Assembly: GCA_963781805.1 (NCBI GenBank) | Contig: CAWAHF010000004.1 | Coordinates: 4,960,001 to 5,024,000 of the forward strand | Source of the DNA: JAFGPL01 sp963781805 | Lineage (GTDB): Bacteria > Bacteroidota > Bacteroidia > Bacteroidales > UBA10428 | Length of the DNA: 64,000 nt | Reading direction: 5' to 3' | In this document: positions 1 to 7,413 of the stretch, in pieces | Layout: each line of letters begins with the position of its first letter | How positions within the stretch are numbered: position 1 is the first letter of the stretch | Notes under the pieces: generated by a model | Seen by the model: the letters and a program-made list of their open reading frames with translations, nothing else | Told to the model about the DNA's origin: nothing | Databases searched by the model: none | Made by a program: the position numbers and the translations under genes

Positions 1-565
1 GAATTAAAAGATCTTCCGGCGCAGTTGCCCAGGCTATTGTATCACCCGATAAGAAGTTTACCCCATAAAAAATAGTATCGGCTTTATAACTGGTATACGC
101 CTTTATATCTGCTGTTTCCATGACATGAGAAGCAGTAGTACTGTTAAACCAATTGAGCTTGTCTCTTGCTGACGAATGTTGTGACATTAAAAGCAATGGC
201 GCTGTCAGATGGTTCCACGCAAGTTTTGACGGAGCCAGATCTCCGCTTATACTTGATCTGCCAACGATTATCAGATCTGCATTGTTAAGACTGTCTATCA
301 TCAACTGATTATCTAAAAGTGGCAGAGGATATGTAGTAACAATCTTATAACCTGCCTCTTTTAAGAACCGAAGAGGAATTGAATCATAGTCAACATCTTT
401 CGAAATAAACATAATCAGGAGCGAATCCTGTGTTTCCCGTTGAAACAAATTTTGATTTGTCTGATGATAGGTAACTTGTTTCCCTGATATATCAGGTACT
501 GCAAAAGAGAACATCATTACCCATAAGAAGGTAATTGCCCAGAAAGTAAATAGTCGGTTTTTCAT
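1..565 (-). CDS. Secreted protein of unknown function, 3' part missing
   Basis: The reading frame starts at an ATG on the minus strand at 565 and stays open to the left edge of the window, giving about 188 residues of a longer protein. The first 22 or so residues (MKNRLFTFWAITF...) form a hydrophobic signal peptide, so the product is probably exported. The rest alternates hydrophobic strands with polar segments; the phrase DLIIVGRSSISGD recalls Rossmann-like or ThuA-like folds that look up a 'time/decision' strand, but I do not recognise the family with confidence. No neighbour in the window suggests a role. Confidence 0.7.
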   Translation of the reverse strand, partial: MKNRLFTFWAITFLWVMMFSFAVPDISGKQVTYHQTNQNLFQRETQDSLLIMFISKDVDYDSIPLRFLKEAGYKIVTTYPLPLLDNQLMIDSLNNADLIIVGRSSISGDLAPSKLAWNHLTAPLLLMSQHSSARDKLNWFNSTTASHVMETADIKAYTSYKADTIFYGVNFLSGDTIAWATAPEDLLI

Positions 566-749
566 TTTTTTGGTTTGATTGGATGAGGTGATTAATTAGA
601 TGTCATTCAGGGCATAAATATATAATTTTTATTATCTCGTTATTCGGGAACCATCAAAAATTTACTGATATATAACTCAAAATTTTGATGTATCTATAAA
701 GAATGAAATTAGTTCCGGCTTAAAACGAAGGATTATAATATAACGACTC

Positions 750-768
750 CTGAATCAACGGGATTCAG
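750..768 (-). terminator. Weak hairpin downstream of the 2-oxoacid oxidoreductase operon
   Basis: Arms CTGAATC (750-756) and GATTCAG (762-768) with a 5-nt loop lie 35 bases past the stop of the gamma subunit. No U-tract follows directly on the minus strand, so termination is only a guess. Confidence 0.3.
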
Positions 769-802
769 CTGCAGAAATGAAGCAAAGATGTAGATTATAA
801 AA

Positions 803-1351
803 TTAAACTGAGGCCTTTTTAACTATTTCAAGCCCCCTTTTTATAGCTTCTTCATTTAGGGGGATCAATTTGTGGTGTCGCTCAGGCAATGATTTCTTTA
901 AACCTGAAATAACATTCTCGAATTTGAGATAAGGTTTTAACTTCATATAGGCTCCTAAAACGATCATGTTAAAGGTTTTGGTACTCGCCATTTTAGCTGA
1001 TTCTGCAGCGGCTTCCACCTGGTAAATTTCAATATCCTTTCGTGTGGGATGTTTTGTAATTCCATTGGTATCGTATAGCAACAAGCCTCCGGGCTTCACA
1101 GTTTTTTCAAATTTATCCATTGATTGCTGGTTCAGGATAATGGCTGTATCGAATGAATTTATAATGGGAGAACTGATACGTTCATCGCTTAGAATTACAG
1201 TTACATTGGCTGTACCACCACGCATTTCAGGGCCGTAAGAGGGCATCCAGCTTACTTCCATATGTTGCATAATACCGGAGTATGCAAGTATTTTGCCCAT
1301 ACTAAGTACTCCCTGTCCACCGAATCCTGCTATTACAATTTCTTCATTCAT
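803..1351 (-). CDS. 2-oxoacid:ferredoxin oxidoreductase, gamma subunit
   Basis: This 182-residue protein is the gamma subunit of a VOR/KOR-type 2-oxoacid:ferredoxin oxidoreductase, which converts a 2-oxoacid plus CoA to acyl-CoA, CO2 and reduced ferredoxin in the cytoplasm. The family signature GFGGQGVLSMGKIL is at residues 9-22, followed by the usual SYGPEMRGG segment near residue 40. It is the last gene of a four-gene operon (ferredoxin, alpha, beta, gamma) and begins 30 bases after the beta subunit. The length fits stand-alone gamma subunits. The substrate (branched-chain 2-oxoacid or 2-oxoglutarate) cannot be settled from this subunit. Confidence 0.92.
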   Translation of the reverse strand: MNEEIVIAGFGGQGVLSMGKILAYSGIMQHMEVSWMPSYGPEMRGGTANVTVILSDERISSPIINSFDTAIILNQQSMDKFEKTVKPGGLLLYDTNGITKHPTRKDIEIYQVEAAAESAKMASTKTFNMIVLGAYMKLKPYLKFENVISGLKKSLPERHHKLIPLNEEAIKRGLEIVKKASV

Positions 1352-1381
1352 AGTAACAATATCTTAAGTATGCTGAAATGT

Positions 1382-2164
1382 TTAATCTTTTTTAACGAGT
1401 ACACCGTCAACTTTAATATCACCCAGCGGATAGAAAGGAATCATGTTTTCTTCCATCCATTTGTTTGATTGAGCCGGGGTCATCTTCCAACCCGACGGGC
1501 AGTTTGATACAATTTCCACAAAGGATAAGCCTTTTTTTAATTTTTGATTTTCGAAAGCTATTCTTATCGCTTTTTTTGCTTTTCTCACATTTACGGGGGT
1601 ATGTACCGATTGTCTTGTAACATAAAGTGTACCGGGCAAATATCCAACAAGCTCGGTCATTTTCACCGGATTGCCCATAAGTGCAACATCCCTTCCGTAA
1701 GGCGTGGTCGATGATTTCATTCCAGAAAGGGTTGTTGGCGCCATCTGACCACCCGTCATACCATAAATACCGTTATTTATAAAAATTATGGTAATGTTTT
1801 CACCGCGGTTACAGGCATGAATTGTCTCCGACGTTCCAATGGCAGCAAGATCTCCATCACCCTGATAGGTAAAAACAAATTTTTCGGGCCAGCATCTTTT
1901 TATTCCTGTGGCATTAGCCGGGGCCCTGCCATGGGGGACCTGCTGCATATCAATATCCATGAATTCATAGGCAAGCACAGAACAACCAACGGGGGCAATG
2001 CCAATGGTATTTTCAACGATATCCATCTCTTCTATAACTTCCATTATCAGGCGGTGCACCACACCATGCCCGCAACCGGGACAGTATGATAAAGGTTTAT
2101 CTGTTAAAAGTCTGGTTTTTGTATAAACCAAATTCTCATCCTTTATAATTTCTTTGACATCCAT
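1382..2164 (-). CDS. 2-oxoacid:ferredoxin oxidoreductase, beta (thiamine diphosphate) subunit
   Basis: This 260-residue subunit binds thiamine diphosphate and is the catalytic half for decarboxylation of the 2-oxoacid. The motif CPGCGH is at about residues 28-33. The ThDP/Mg site is visible as GDGDLAAIG followed about 27 residues later by NNGIYGMTGGQ. The ATG immediately follows the alpha-subunit stop codon (2165), so the two are translationally coupled. Family: KorB/VorA-like. Only the two CPGCGH cysteines are seen near the N-terminus, as expected when the Fe-S clusters are carried by a separate ferredoxin-like subunit. Confidence 0.93.
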   Translation of the reverse strand: MDVKEIIKDENLVYTKTRLLTDKPLSYCPGCGHGVVHRLIMEVIEEMDIVENTIGIAPVGCSVLAYEFMDIDMQQVPHGRAPANATGIKRCWPEKFVFTYQGDGDLAAIGTSETIHACNRGENITIIFINNGIYGMTGGQMAPTTLSGMKSSTTPYGRDVALMGNPVKMTELVGYLPGTLYVTRQSVHTPVNVRKAKKAIRIAFENQKLKKGLSFVEIVSNCPSGWKMTPAQSNKWMEENMIPFYPLGDIKVDGVLVKKD

Positions 2165-3238
2165 TTATCTCCCTCCCATTAATTTTTCTTCCAGTACATT
2201 AAGCACTTCATCAGGTGTTGGTATCATACCTCCGACTCTTCCATAAAATTCAACATTTACCAGACCGTTTACTGCCAGCCTCACATCTTCAACCATCTGG
2301 CCGGCACTCAGCTCAATGGTTAAAATACCTTTAACCTTTTTCGCCAATTGATGTATGATTTCACTCGGATATGGAAATAATGTAATCGGTCGTAGAAGTC
2401 CTGCCTTAATTCCCTTCTGTCTTGCCAACTTTACAGTTTTCTGGCAAATTCGGGAAGAAGAACCGTAGGCTACTAAAAGATATTCAGCATCCGAGCATTC
2501 TATTTCTTCATATCGTACTTCTTCTTCCTGCATTTTCTTGTATTTAGCCTGCAAATCTCTGTTATGTAACTCCATTTTTGCAGGATCCAGATCAAGCGAA
2601 GTAATGATATTTCTTTCCCTGTCAGGGGTTTTTCCGGTGGTTGCCCAGGATTGATCAAATGTTGTATTTCGCGGCATGGGCTCGAAAAGCTCAACTTTTT
2701 CCATCATTTGTCCGATAATTCCATCGGATAAAATCATAACAGGGTTCCGGTATTTGAAAGCAAGATCAAATCCCAGCGGTACAAAATCTGACATTTCCTG
2801 AACCGAGGCGGGCGCCAGAACAAGCAACCTGTAATCGCCATGTCCTCCTCCCTTGGTTGCCTGGAAATAGTCTGATTGTGCCGGGCCGATGGTACCCAGA
2901 CCGGGACCACCTCGAACAACATTTACAATGAGACAGGGTAACTCTGATCCTGCTATATATGATATCCCCTCTTGTTTCAGACTAATACCGGGACTCGATG
3001 ACGAAGTCATAGCCTTTTTTCCGGTACCTGCCGCACCATAAACCATATTAATGGCTGCAATTTCACTTTCTGCCTGCAATAATACCATACCTGTACGTTT
3101 TTCAGGCCGTTCGGCTGCCAGGTATTCCATTACTTCTGATTGTGGGGTGATGGGATAACCAAAATATGCATCGCATCCGGCCCGTATTGCTGCTTCGGCA
3201 ATGGCTTCATTGCCTTTCATTAATCTGAGTTCACCCAT
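2165..3238 (-). CDS. vorB: 2-oxoacid:ferredoxin oxidoreductase, alpha subunit (VorB-type)
   Basis: This 357-residue protein is the alpha subunit, carrying the pyrimidine-binding and transketolase C-terminal-like domains. The N-terminal pattern MGELRLMKGNEAIAEAA, the GYPITPQSE motif near residue 28 and the SSSSPGISLKQEG segment match proteins annotated as 3-methyl-2-oxobutanoate dehydrogenase subunit VorB in Bacteroidota. By family knowledge this points to branched-chain 2-oxoacids from valine, leucine and isoleucine, although VorB and KorA are hard to separate by eye. It starts 15 bases after the ferredoxin subunit and abuts the beta subunit. Confidence 0.93.
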   Translation of the reverse strand: MGELRLMKGNEAIAEAAIRAGCDAYFGYPITPQSEVMEYLAAERPEKRTGMVLLQAESEIAAINMVYGAAGTGKKAMTSSSSPGISLKQEGISYIAGSELPCLIVNVVRGGPGLGTIGPAQSDYFQATKGGGHGDYRLLVLAPASVQEMSDFVPLGFDLAFKYRNPVMILSDGIIGQMMEKVELFEPMPRNTTFDQSWATTGKTPDRERNIITSLDLDPAKMELHNRDLQAKYKKMQEEEVRYEEIECSDAEYLLVAYGSSSRICQKTVKLARQKGIKAGLLRPITLFPYPSEIIHQLAKKVKGILTIELSAGQMVEDVRLAVNGLVNVEFYGRVGGMIPTPDEVLNVLEEKLMGGR

Positions 3239-3253
3239 TTTATTCTTGGTTAG

Positions 3254-3481
3254 TTATTCAACTTTGGTTCTGTAAACAGTAATTACTCCATCAGGACAAA
3301 CAATGGCACAATTAACACATCCGGTGCATGCATCGTGGTTTTCCGGATATGCGAAGTGATATCCTTTTCCGTTCACCTGCTTTTCCATACGAATTACATC
3401 GGTCGGACAAGCATCGATGCACAGCTCACATCCTTTGCATCGTTCAATGTCTATAACTATTGCTCCTTTTACTTTGGCCAT
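3254..3481 (-). CDS. 2-oxoacid:ferredoxin oxidoreductase, ferredoxin-like delta subunit
   Basis: This is a 75-residue protein with two 4Fe-4S motifs: CKGCELCIDACP (about residues 15-26) and CTGCVNCAIVCP (about residues 52-63). It is the electron-transfer subunit that moves electrons from the catalytic subunits to external ferredoxin. It is the first gene of the four-gene operon, so the promoter must lie between 3482 and 3592, where a symmetric dyad is present. Confidence 0.92.
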   Translation of the reverse strand: MAKVKGAIVIDIERCKGCELCIDACPTDVIRMEKQVNGKGYHFAYPENHDACTGCVNCAIVCPDGVITVYRTKVE

Positions 3482-3511
3482 GATTGAAAGTTATTTACAT
3501 ATGCGGTAATT

Positions 3512-3539
3512 CCAAGATATTTGTATGATTTTCATACAA
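3512..3539 (-). promoter_or_regulatory. Promoter-like element with adjoining palindrome ahead of the oxidoreductase operon
   Basis: On the minus strand TATCTTGG (3512-3519) is one base from the Bacteroidota -7 consensus TAnnTTTG. Directly upstream is a perfect dyad, TTGTATGA (3521-3528) and TCATACAA (3532-3539), with a 3-nt centre. Placed between the expected -33 and -7 elements, the dyad would be a natural operator site. Promoter activity is inferred. Confidence 0.4.
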
Positions 3540-3592
3540 TACATAAAAAAGCCCAATATTAGATATTTTGTATTAAATAACCATGCTTTTTA

Positions 3593-4906
3593 TCAACAAT
3601 GATCTCTTCTGAAAAGCTTCAGACGCTTCTCAAGCACTGGCATTTCCTGTTTATTTGTATTTGATACACAGATTCTTAATCCTTCATTTCGCTCACTTCC
3701 GGTTGTATTCAGCGTAATTGCACTTATTCCATACTGAAACAACTCCGAAAGGAGTTTTTCACCGGAATAATCACTGTAGGAAATGGTGAAATAGAATCCA
3801 TCCGCAAGTAACCTGTCATCATCTTTATCATACACCAATTTAAATCCGTTTTCTATGAAATGCTTCTTCATTATTTTTGAACGTTCGCCATATTCCTTTA
3901 CGACACTTATGAAATTATATTTTCCGTCGTTAACTGATTTTAAGATTGCTGCAAGGGCAACCTGCGAAGAATGAGTGGTCCCTGCAGATAAGGCATACAA
4001 TGCATCCTGTACAATAGCATTGCCAAACCTTGCAGAGGAAAATTTTATAGACAAATCAGGGAATTCTGTTTGATAGAGCTTATCTGAAATTATTAGTCCA
4101 CCAATACGCTGTCCTGCATAACTAAATGATTTTGAACTTGAAAACAACAATACATAATTTTCTGTATAATGAGCCACCGTAGGCTGATATGGCGGGACTC
4201 CCGGTTTTCCGTAATTTTCCCTGAAATCCATTCCGAAATAGGCCAAATCTTCCATTACAATTACGCCATATTCGCTTGCCAGCTCTCCAATAGTCCTTAA
4301 CTCATTTTCTGTGAAACAAATCCATGAGGGATTGTTTGGATTGGAGTATAGGAATGTTGAAATATTCCCCTTTTTTAAATAACTCTCAAGTTTATTTCTC
4401 AGTTTATCTCCCCGGTAATTGTAGATATCAAAACTATCATAGGGCAGCCCCAGTAAAATTAACTGCCTTTTATGAACAGGAAACCCCGGATCGATAAAAA
4501 GAGTGGTTGTTTTGTTAGTATCTCTTCGGTTAGCAACAAGAAAAACAGCCATAGATGCCTGCATGGATCCTACAGAAGGTAAACATCCAGCCGGATTAAT
4601 TTCGATATTCAGGAATAATTTTGAAAATCTGGATAACTCATTTTTAAGCCCCTGAATTCCTTCGATGGGCGGATAAACAGATGCCACACCCTTTTGAAGC
4701 GCTTTTATTTCAGCTTCAATTCCTATTTTTGGTGCGGGTAATCCGGGTACACCCATTTCGGTTCTGATAAATTTAATTCCTGTATCCTTCTCAATCTGGT
4801 TTATCAATTGCACTATTTCCCTTATTGAGGCAAATGCAAGGCTTTTAATTCCCAACTTCTGTCTGATGGATGAAATAATTTCCGCTTCAATTGGAATGTG
4901 ATTCAT
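3593..4906 (-). CDS. PLP-dependent aminotransferase, class I/II
   Basis: This 437-residue cytoplasmic enzyme has the fold-type I aminotransferase pattern: a GSMQAS-type cofactor phosphate loop (GCLPSVGSMQAS), SNPNNPS near residue 190, the aspartate of MEDLAYFG, and the PLP lysine in SSSKSFSYAGQRIG. It probably interconverts an amino acid and its 2-oxoacid. The substrate is not readable. It lies 111 bases upstream of the oxidoreductase operon on the same strand, so its 2-oxoacid product is a plausible substrate for that enzyme. It appears to have its own transcription signal because a terminator-like hairpin precedes it. Confidence 0.88.
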   Translation of the reverse strand: MNHIPIEAEIISSIRQKLGIKSLAFASIREIVQLINQIEKDTGIKFIRTEMGVPGLPAPKIGIEAEIKALQKGVASVYPPIEGIQGLKNELSRFSKLFLNIEINPAGCLPSVGSMQASMAVFLVANRRDTNKTTTLFIDPGFPVHKRQLILLGLPYDSFDIYNYRGDKLRNKLESYLKKGNISTFLYSNPNNPSWICFTENELRTIGELASEYGVIVMEDLAYFGMDFRENYGKPGVPPYQPTVAHYTENYVLLFSSSKSFSYAGQRIGGLIISDKLYQTEFPDLSIKFSSARFGNAIVQDALYALSAGTTHSSQVALAAILKSVNDGKYNFISVVKEYGERSKIMKKHFIENGFKLVYDKDDDRLLADGFYFTISYSDYSGEKLLSELFQYGISAITLNTTGSERNEGLRICVSNTNKQEMPVLEKRLKLFRRDHC

Positions 4907-4930
4907 ATTTTTTTCATTTTTTCAAATGAG

Positions 4931-4951
4931 ATAAAACTCAACAAAGTTGAG
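4931..4951 (-). terminator. Terminator-like hairpin after paaK
   Basis: Arms CTCAAC (4937-4942) and GTTGAG (4946-4951) enclose a 3-nt loop, and the minus strand continues with TTTTAT (4936-4931). It lies about 100 bases past the paaK stop. The stem is short, so the call is moderate. Confidence 0.4.
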
Positions 4952-5051
4952 GTTAAGGCCAACGAATATTTGACATCATAATTCAACGTCTCAGGCATAT
5001 AAAGTTCTATTACTTCGTGCCTTCAATTCCCGGGTTCTCCCAATAAATTAA

Positions 5052-6359
5052 TCACACAATCTTCCTCTTATCGATTACATGTTTTGCTTTTCCCTCGCTT
5101 CGCTCAATGGTTTTCGGTTCCACAAGCTTTACCGAAACCGACAGGCCGGTAGCGCTTTCCACATTATGCTGTATTTTCTGCCGCAACGATTGCAACTGGC
5201 TTATTTTGTCCTGGAAAAAAGTGTCTTCTACTTCAACCTGCAGTTCAAGGGTATCAAGGTTGTCGATGCGATCAACAACTAACAGGTAGTGAGGCCTTGT
5301 TTCACTCATTTCAAGTAAAATACTTTCAATCTGTGATGGGAACAGGTTAACCCCACGGATAATCAACATATCATCACTTCTTCCTGTACATTTTTCCATG
5401 CGGACCAGAGTTCTGCCACATTCGCAGGTACTGTAATTCAATCGGGTTAAATCTCGGGTACGGTAGCGGATAAGCGGTAATCCTTCTTTTGTAATTGTAG
5501 TGAATACCAGTTCTCCCAATTCTCCTTCAGGCAGAACTTCAAGGGTATCAGGATCGATAATCTCCGGAATAAAATGATCCTCATTTACATGCAATCCGCA
5601 TTGACAGAGGCACTCACTCGCAACACCCGGTCCGATTATTTCACTTAAACCAAATATATCAATGGCTTTGATCTGTAATTTGTTTTCTATTTCTCTGCGC
5701 ATATTCTCCGTCCAGGGTTCAGCGCCAAAAACACCTACCCGTAGTTTTAAATCGCTTCTTTTTATACCGCTTTCTTCTATTGCTTCAGCAAGATAGAGTG
5801 CATAAGAAGGGGTACAGGCAAGCACTGTGCTTCCGAAATCGAGCATAAGTTGCAACTGACGTTTGGTGTTTCCTCCGGAAATGGGAATCACCGAGGCGCC
5901 TATTTTTTCTCCACCGTAATGCAAGCCCAGTCCCCCGGTAAAGAGGCCATATCCATATGCAATATGAACGAAATCGTCTTTACCTGCACCGGCAGATGTA
6001 AGTGTTCTGGCCATGACTTCCGACCAGAGACTGATATCTTTTCGGGAGTAACCGACAACGGTTGGTTTTCCGGTTGTTCCCGAAGATGCATGTAACCTTA
6101 CTATCTCGCTCATAGGTAAGGCAAATAAGCCGAAGGGATAATTATCACGAAGATCATTTTTGGTTGTGAATGGCAACTTTTGTAAATCGTCTACCGATTG
6201 TATATGTTCTGGTCCTAAGCCCATTGCCTGTAATTTCTCTCTGTAAAAAGGCACATTAAAATAAACCCGTTCAACCATATCACGGAGTCTTTCCCCCTGT
6301 ACCTTTCGCATTTCTTCATGGGGCATTGTTTCAAAATGCCTGTTCCAAATCATTGTCAT
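5052..6359 (-). CDS. paaK: Phenylacetate-CoA ligase family protein
   Basis: This 435-residue AMP-forming acyl-CoA ligase activates an aryl or related acid with ATP and CoA. The nucleotide-binding loop HASSGTTGKPTVVGYS lies near residues 90-105, followed by GLSEIIGPG and the YRTRDLTR motif near residue 300, which is typical of the PaaK branch. The length is normal for the family. A start two codons further in (MIWNRHF..., 6353) is equally good. It is followed upstream by an ACT protein with only 29 bases between them, a pairing common in anaerobes that ferment aromatic amino acids. Here it may act on aryl acids made from aromatic amino acids; ring degradation genes are not present in the window. 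Confidence 0.9.
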   Translation of the reverse strand: MTMIWNRHFETMPHEEMRKVQGERLRDMVERVYFNVPFYREKLQAMGLGPEHIQSVDDLQKLPFTTKNDLRDNYPFGLFALPMSEIVRLHASSGTTGKPTVVGYSRKDISLWSEVMARTLTSAGAGKDDFVHIAYGYGLFTGGLGLHYGGEKIGASVIPISGGNTKRQLQLMLDFGSTVLACTPSYALYLAEAIEESGIKRSDLKLRVGVFGAEPWTENMRREIENKLQIKAIDIFGLSEIIGPGVASECLCQCGLHVNEDHFIPEIIDPDTLEVLPEGELGELVFTTITKEGLPLIRYRTRDLTRLNYSTCECGRTLVRMEKCTGRSDDMLIIRGVNLFPSQIESILLEMSETRPHYLLVVDRIDNLDTLELQVEVEDTFFQDKISQLQSLRQKIQHNVESATGLSVSVKLVEPKTIERSEGKAKHVIDKRKIV

Positions 6360-6388
6360 GAGAAAATATGGTTTATTCGCATAATTAT

Positions 6389-6814
6389 TTAAAATTTATA
6401 AAGGTCACTGGCTTTTATTAGCTCCATTTCATGGCGTTGCATAGCCATAATAGCTTTTTCGGTTTCATCGGTTCGCAACACTACAAATGATTTATTCCCC
6501 ATTGAAAAAGCATACAGATATTCAATACTGATGCCTTCATCGGAAAGGATTTTAAGCGCTTTTGCCAATGAACCCGGCATATTGGGTGTGGCAATACTTA
6601 GCACCTCATTAATGTTAACCGAAAATTGTTTCTGTTTCAACACATCCCGGGCTTTCTCAGGATCAGATACAATAAGTCTCAGAATTCCATATTCGGAAGT
6701 ATCTGCGAGACTGCAGGCAGTGACATTGATGTTCTCGTGACCCATGGTATCAAGCACCTCTTCCAGTCTTCCCGATCTATTTTCTAAAAATATGGATAAT
6801 TGTTTGATTATCAT
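6389..6814 (-). CDS. Tandem ACT-domain protein paired with paaK
   Basis: This 141-residue protein consists of two ACT repeats. The first (MIIKQLSIFLENRSGRLEEVL) and second (IATPNMPGSLAKALKILSDEG) both begin with the beta-strand/helix turn typical of amino-acid-binding ACT folds. It has no catalytic domain, so it is probably a ligand-sensing regulatory partner. It lies directly upstream of paaK on the same strand and is likely co-transcribed with it. The ligand is unknown; an aromatic or branched-chain amino acid is a guess from context. Confidence 0.85.
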   Translation of the reverse strand: MIIKQLSIFLENRSGRLEEVLDTMGHENINVTACSLADTSEYGILRLIVSDPEKARDVLKQKQFSVNINEVLSIATPNMPGSLAKALKILSDEGISIEYLYAFSMGNKSFVVLRTDETEKAIMAMQRHEMELIKASDLYKF

Positions 6815-6860
6815 TTTAAATTCTTTTTGAATTAATAGTATAGTCTGGTTTCAACTATGT

Positions 6861-7340
6861 GAACCACAATAGACACATTAGTATCCTTTTGGCAACTCTG
6901 CATAAAGTTCGTTCACAAAAGTTTTTTGTCCTTCTTTAAATATGTTTGTACAATTAAAGTTAATCAGTACTCCTTTGGGTTTCTCCAAAAGCTTCAAATA
7001 TGTAAGTAATTGGGCTTCAAGGATTTGTAATAAATAATCAACAGCTTTTAATTCCACAATTACTGAGTTCTCAACCAGCAAATCAAAACGAAGATCACAA
7101 TCAAGATAAAGACCTCTAAATATAAGTGGAACTTTTTGTTGAGATATCAAATTTAATCCTTTCTCCTTTAATAAATGAGTCATGCATTTTTCATATATAC
7201 TTTCCAGCAAACCAGGCCACAATTCCTTATGTACCTCAATTGCTGCACCAATAATAGTATGAGTTAATTTGTTTAAATATTTCTGCGTCATAAATATTTT
7301 GACTTAATATCTATTGTGACCTATGTGCCTACTGTGGTTC
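6861..7340. repeat. Inverted repeats bounding the GxxExxY gene
   Basis: GAACCACAATAGACACATTA (6861-6880) and the reverse complement of 7321-7340, GAACCACAGTAGGCACATAG, match at 16 of 20 positions and bound a 480-bp unit containing only the GxxExxY gene. The stop codon of the gene (6878-6880) lies inside the left arm. A further partial copy, CTATTGTGAC, precedes the right arm (7311-7320). Confidence 0.6.
6878..7291 (-). CDS. GxxExxY family protein
   Basis: This is a 137-residue protein of the GxxExxY family, named after a motif that appears here as GLLESIYE (about residues 27-34). It also contains the conserved core LIVELKAVD, LLTYLK and GVLINF, resembling a PD-(D/E)XK nuclease-like or Vsr-like fold in which E and K could be active-site residues. 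Function is not established. It interrupts the paaK/acyl-CoA synthetase gene block and is bounded by inverted repeats, so it is probably a mobile passenger and not a part of the pathway. Confidence 0.85.
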   Translation of the reverse strand: MTQKYLNKLTHTIIGAAIEVHKELWPGLLESIYEKCMTHLLKEKGLNLISQQKVPLIFRGLYLDCDLRFDLLVENSVIVELKAVDYLLQILEAQLLTYLKLLEKPKGVLINFNCTNIFKEGQKTFVNELYAELPKGY

Positions 7341-7413
7341 ATCAAAATATAACAAAATTAAAAAGAACAAACATCAATATTATTGGCAGGTATATGTTCT
7401 ATAACACATCCAT

